DNA from: Aquificaceae bacterium
GTDB taxonomy: Bacteria; Aquificota; Aquificia; Aquificales; Aquificaceae
Direction: 5' to 3'
DNA: 7,450 bases
Assembly (NCBI GenBank): GCA_015490105.1
Contig: WFYK01000104.1
Location: forward strand, 1-7,450
Shown here: positions 5,760 through 7,450 of the stretch, piece after piece
Layout: every line of letters begins with the position of its first letter
How positions within the stretch are numbered: position 1 is the stretch's first letter
Translations under genes and position numbers: made by a program
The notes under the pieces: model-generated
What the model saw: the letters and a program-made list of their open reading frames with translations, nothing else
Told to the model about the DNA's origin: nothing
Databases searched by the model: none

Positions 5760-7450
5760 CTGGGCTCGTCGAAGCTGATGTCAATTATACTTTTCGATTT
5801 CTCCCACAGAAGTTTCCTAAGCTCTTCCGCGGACGACCTGAGCGAAATCTTGATCATAACCAGGAACTCCCGACCCTTTTGCCTTAATACCGCCTTCGGA
5901 CTGAAAGAATCAACTATTTGGCGGGCGGTATCCTCATCCTTTATTCTCAAAAACACAACCCTTGAAAAGGGCGGAAGATTTTCGATCCTTCTCCTTTCAA
6001 GCTCGCTTCTGTAAAAGTCCTCTTCTAAGAAATTCTTAACATACTCCGTGGGTAGGGTCGTTTGGATATAGATCTTCCTCTTTGCAAGGCGTCTTGCCCT
6101 CTGTATGTAAAGGAAAAAGCGCTCCTCGGAATCGTAAGAGGGTATCGAAAGGATAGGGTCTGCGGACAGCACAACAACTACATCCGCGGAAAGAAACCAG
6201 TAAGGGTAGTTTGAAACTAAGAAATCCTTTTTTAAAAGCTTCTTAAGTTCCTCCTGAACCCTTTCTACCCCAAAACCCGCCTCTCTAAGGGGAAGCCCGC
6301 AGGAAGGACAGAGGACTTCTTGCGAAAAGAACCCGCATCTTTTACACCTGACCTTACCTTCGGAAGCAAAGTAAGTCAGTATCCCACCGCATTTCGGACA
6401 GATAGCCATAAGAGAACATCTGTCGCAGAAAAGGTGGCTGTATCCCTTCTTGGAAACCAAGAAAAGTATCCTCCCTTCCTCCCTTTGCAGTTTCTTAAAT
6501 AGGCCCTCTTCGACGATCGTATTAGAGTTTACTTTTAAAACTACCGTCTCTGAAGAGGGCATACTTCCTATGAGACCGCCTTTAGAAGAAAAAAAGTGGT
6601 AGGAACTTACCGAAGGCACTGGCCCGAAGAAAAACACCTTCAATGAGGATACTTTAGCTCTAAGAAGGGTCAATCTTCTGAGATCCATACCCCTGAAGTG
6701 TCTTATCCTTACCGCAGGTGAGCTCTCGTCAAAGAGAACGATCGAGGATAGATCCTTTTGAGGACACAGCAAACCTATCAAACTTCCTACAACTACGGAA
6801 GGATGTTCCGAAGCTCTAAACCAGTTAGTCAGCAATCTTTTAGGCGTGAGGGAACTATTTATTTCTAAGGTCGAATCCCCGAAGGCGTTTTCCAAAAAAG
6901 CTTTAACGGTAGGGATCAGATCCGTATGAGAGACCAAAACCTTTACGGATCTACCTTGGGAGATCTCCTCCTTGCACAGTAATTCTAAAAGGCCAAGGGA
7001 CTCTTCCAAGCTTCCCTGAAAGAAGGCTGACTGCCCGAAAGAGAAAGAACCCTCTACCTTGGGAAATTCCTTTCTCTCTTTTTCTGAGAAAACGGGATCC
7101 GTTTCTTTCAAGATACCCCTTCTGAGAAGGTCGTTTATGTCCTGCGAAGAAAAACCGATCTCAATTAGGTCATCCTTTTTTACTACTTTTCTGGTTGCTA
7201 CCGTTTCTATAAGTAGCTTCTTTTGGGCTTTTTTGATCCTACTTAGAGCTTCTTCCAAGTTTACAGCCAGGGAAAGGAAGACTTCCTTTTTGGGTTCTGG
7301 AGCTACCCACCTTTCCTCTACCTTGAGTATACCCTTTTTTATGAGTTCCTTTATAGGTGCTTTTCCGAACTTCTTTTCGAGGGAAGACAAACTAACCTGA
7401 CGTTTTGACCTTACATGTTCGACAACAGAAGCGGAAAAAGCATCCAAACC
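5756..7450 (-). CDS. priA: PriA-like replication restart protein, helicase motifs degenerate, 5' end outside window
   Basis: PriA reloads the replisome at stalled forks. 564 codons are visible and the frame is open at the window edge, so the usual N-terminal 3'-DNA-binding domain probably lies outside. Residues are numbered from a TTG at 7447, which need not be the true start. Two winged-helix-like units (about 5-48 and 76-116) precede the helicase region. The zinc module is complete: C341/C344, C350/C353, C368/C371, C380/C383, spaced almost exactly as in E. coli PriA. GFGVERVQEEL (391-401) and LPPFSRVVFL (491-500) also match. ATPase motifs are lost. The Walker A position (about 142-150) reads FFQGSLEES with no GKT. 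DEEH reads DESS (240-243). GTQMxAKGhdF is missing. QVAGRAGR reads IQRARRLAK (448-456). The frame is intact, so this is divergence and not a frameshift. It overlaps murJ by ATGA. Confidence 0.88.
   Translation of the reverse strand, partial: GLDAFSASVVEHVRSKRQVSLSSLEKKFGKAPIKELIKKGILKVEERWVAPEPKKEVFLSLAVNLEEALSRIKKAQKKLLIETVATRKVVKKDDLIEIGFSSQDINDLLRRGILKETDPVFSEKERKEFPKVEGSFSFGQSAFFQGSLEESLGLLELLCKEEISQGRSVKVLVSHTDLIPTVKAFLENAFGDSTLEINSSLTPKRLLTNWFRASEHPSVVVGSLIGLLCPQKDLSSIVLFDESSPAVRIRHFRGMDLRRLTLLRAKVSSLKVFFFGPVPSVSSYHFFSSKGGLIGSMPSSETVVLKVNSNTIVEEGLFKKLQREEGRILFLVSKKGYSHLFCDRCSLMAICPKCGGILTYFASEGKVRCKRCGFFSQEVLCPSCGLPLREAGFGVERVQEELKKLLKKDFLVSNYPYWFLSADVVVVLSADPILSIPSYDSEERFFLYIQRARRLAKRKIYIQTTLPTEYVKNFLEEDFYRSELERRRIENLPPFSRVVFLRIKDEDTARQIVDSFSPKAVLRQKGREFLVMIKISLRSSAEELRKLLWEKSKSIIDISFDEPR

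Noticed and set aside
6998..7024. A frameshift that hides a normal Walker A motif in priA
   Set aside because: The frame is open throughout, flanking residues still follow the PriA pattern, and several separate motifs (DEEH, motif V, GRAGR) are also degenerate, which one frameshift cannot explain.
1..7450. Mobile element, CRISPR array, tRNA or a new multi-gene defence system
   Set aside because: No transposase, integrase, terminal repeats, spaced direct repeats or tRNA-like folds were found; the genes are mostly housekeeping or common accessory types.

Overview
This window looks like chromosomal DNA of a thermophilic bacterium of the Aquificales type (Aquifex/Hydrogenobacter/Thermocrinis relatives). 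That is inference from AGG/AGA-rich arginine and ATA-rich isoleucine codons, Lys/Glu-rich proteins, very tight gene packing and the gene content. No database search was possible. Six protein genes fill almost the whole window. The only non-coding stretches are 3, 51 and 23 bases long. No RNA gene, CRISPR array, insertion sequence or prophage is visible.

Left part (minus strand, 2985 to 1): a two-gene unit reads leftwards from a 51-bp divergent intergenic region. The first gene is a signal-peptide-bearing di-haem cytochrome c peroxidase. Three bases later, with its own Shine-Dalgarno inside the peroxidase tail, comes a large membrane signalling protein built as TM, all-helical sensor (DAHL-like), TM, degenerate GGDEF, EAL. 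It runs off the left edge, probably only a few residues short of its end. It looks like a c-di-GMP phosphodiesterase with a non-catalytic GGDEF half.

Middle (plus strand, 3037 to 4343): a radical SAM enzyme of the uncharacterised biotin-synthase-like group, possibly a LipS1/LipS2-type lipoyl synthase subunit, is followed 23 bp downstream by rpsT for ribosomal protein S20.

Right part (minus strand, 7450 to 4290): priA (5' end outside the window) is coupled by an ATGA overlap to murJ, the lipid II flippase. The murJ tail overlaps the rpsT tail antisense by 54 bp.

The most unusual item is PriA. It keeps all eight zinc cysteines with near-canonical spacing but has lost Walker A, most of the DEEH motif, the motif V region and the GRAGR arginine motif. 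It is probably a replication-restart protein that cannot hydrolyse ATP. Other points of interest are the degenerate GGDEF half, the peroxidase loop lacking the usual regulatory His, the overlapping divergent -10 boxes, and a perfect 10-bp inverted repeat just past rpsT inside murJ.
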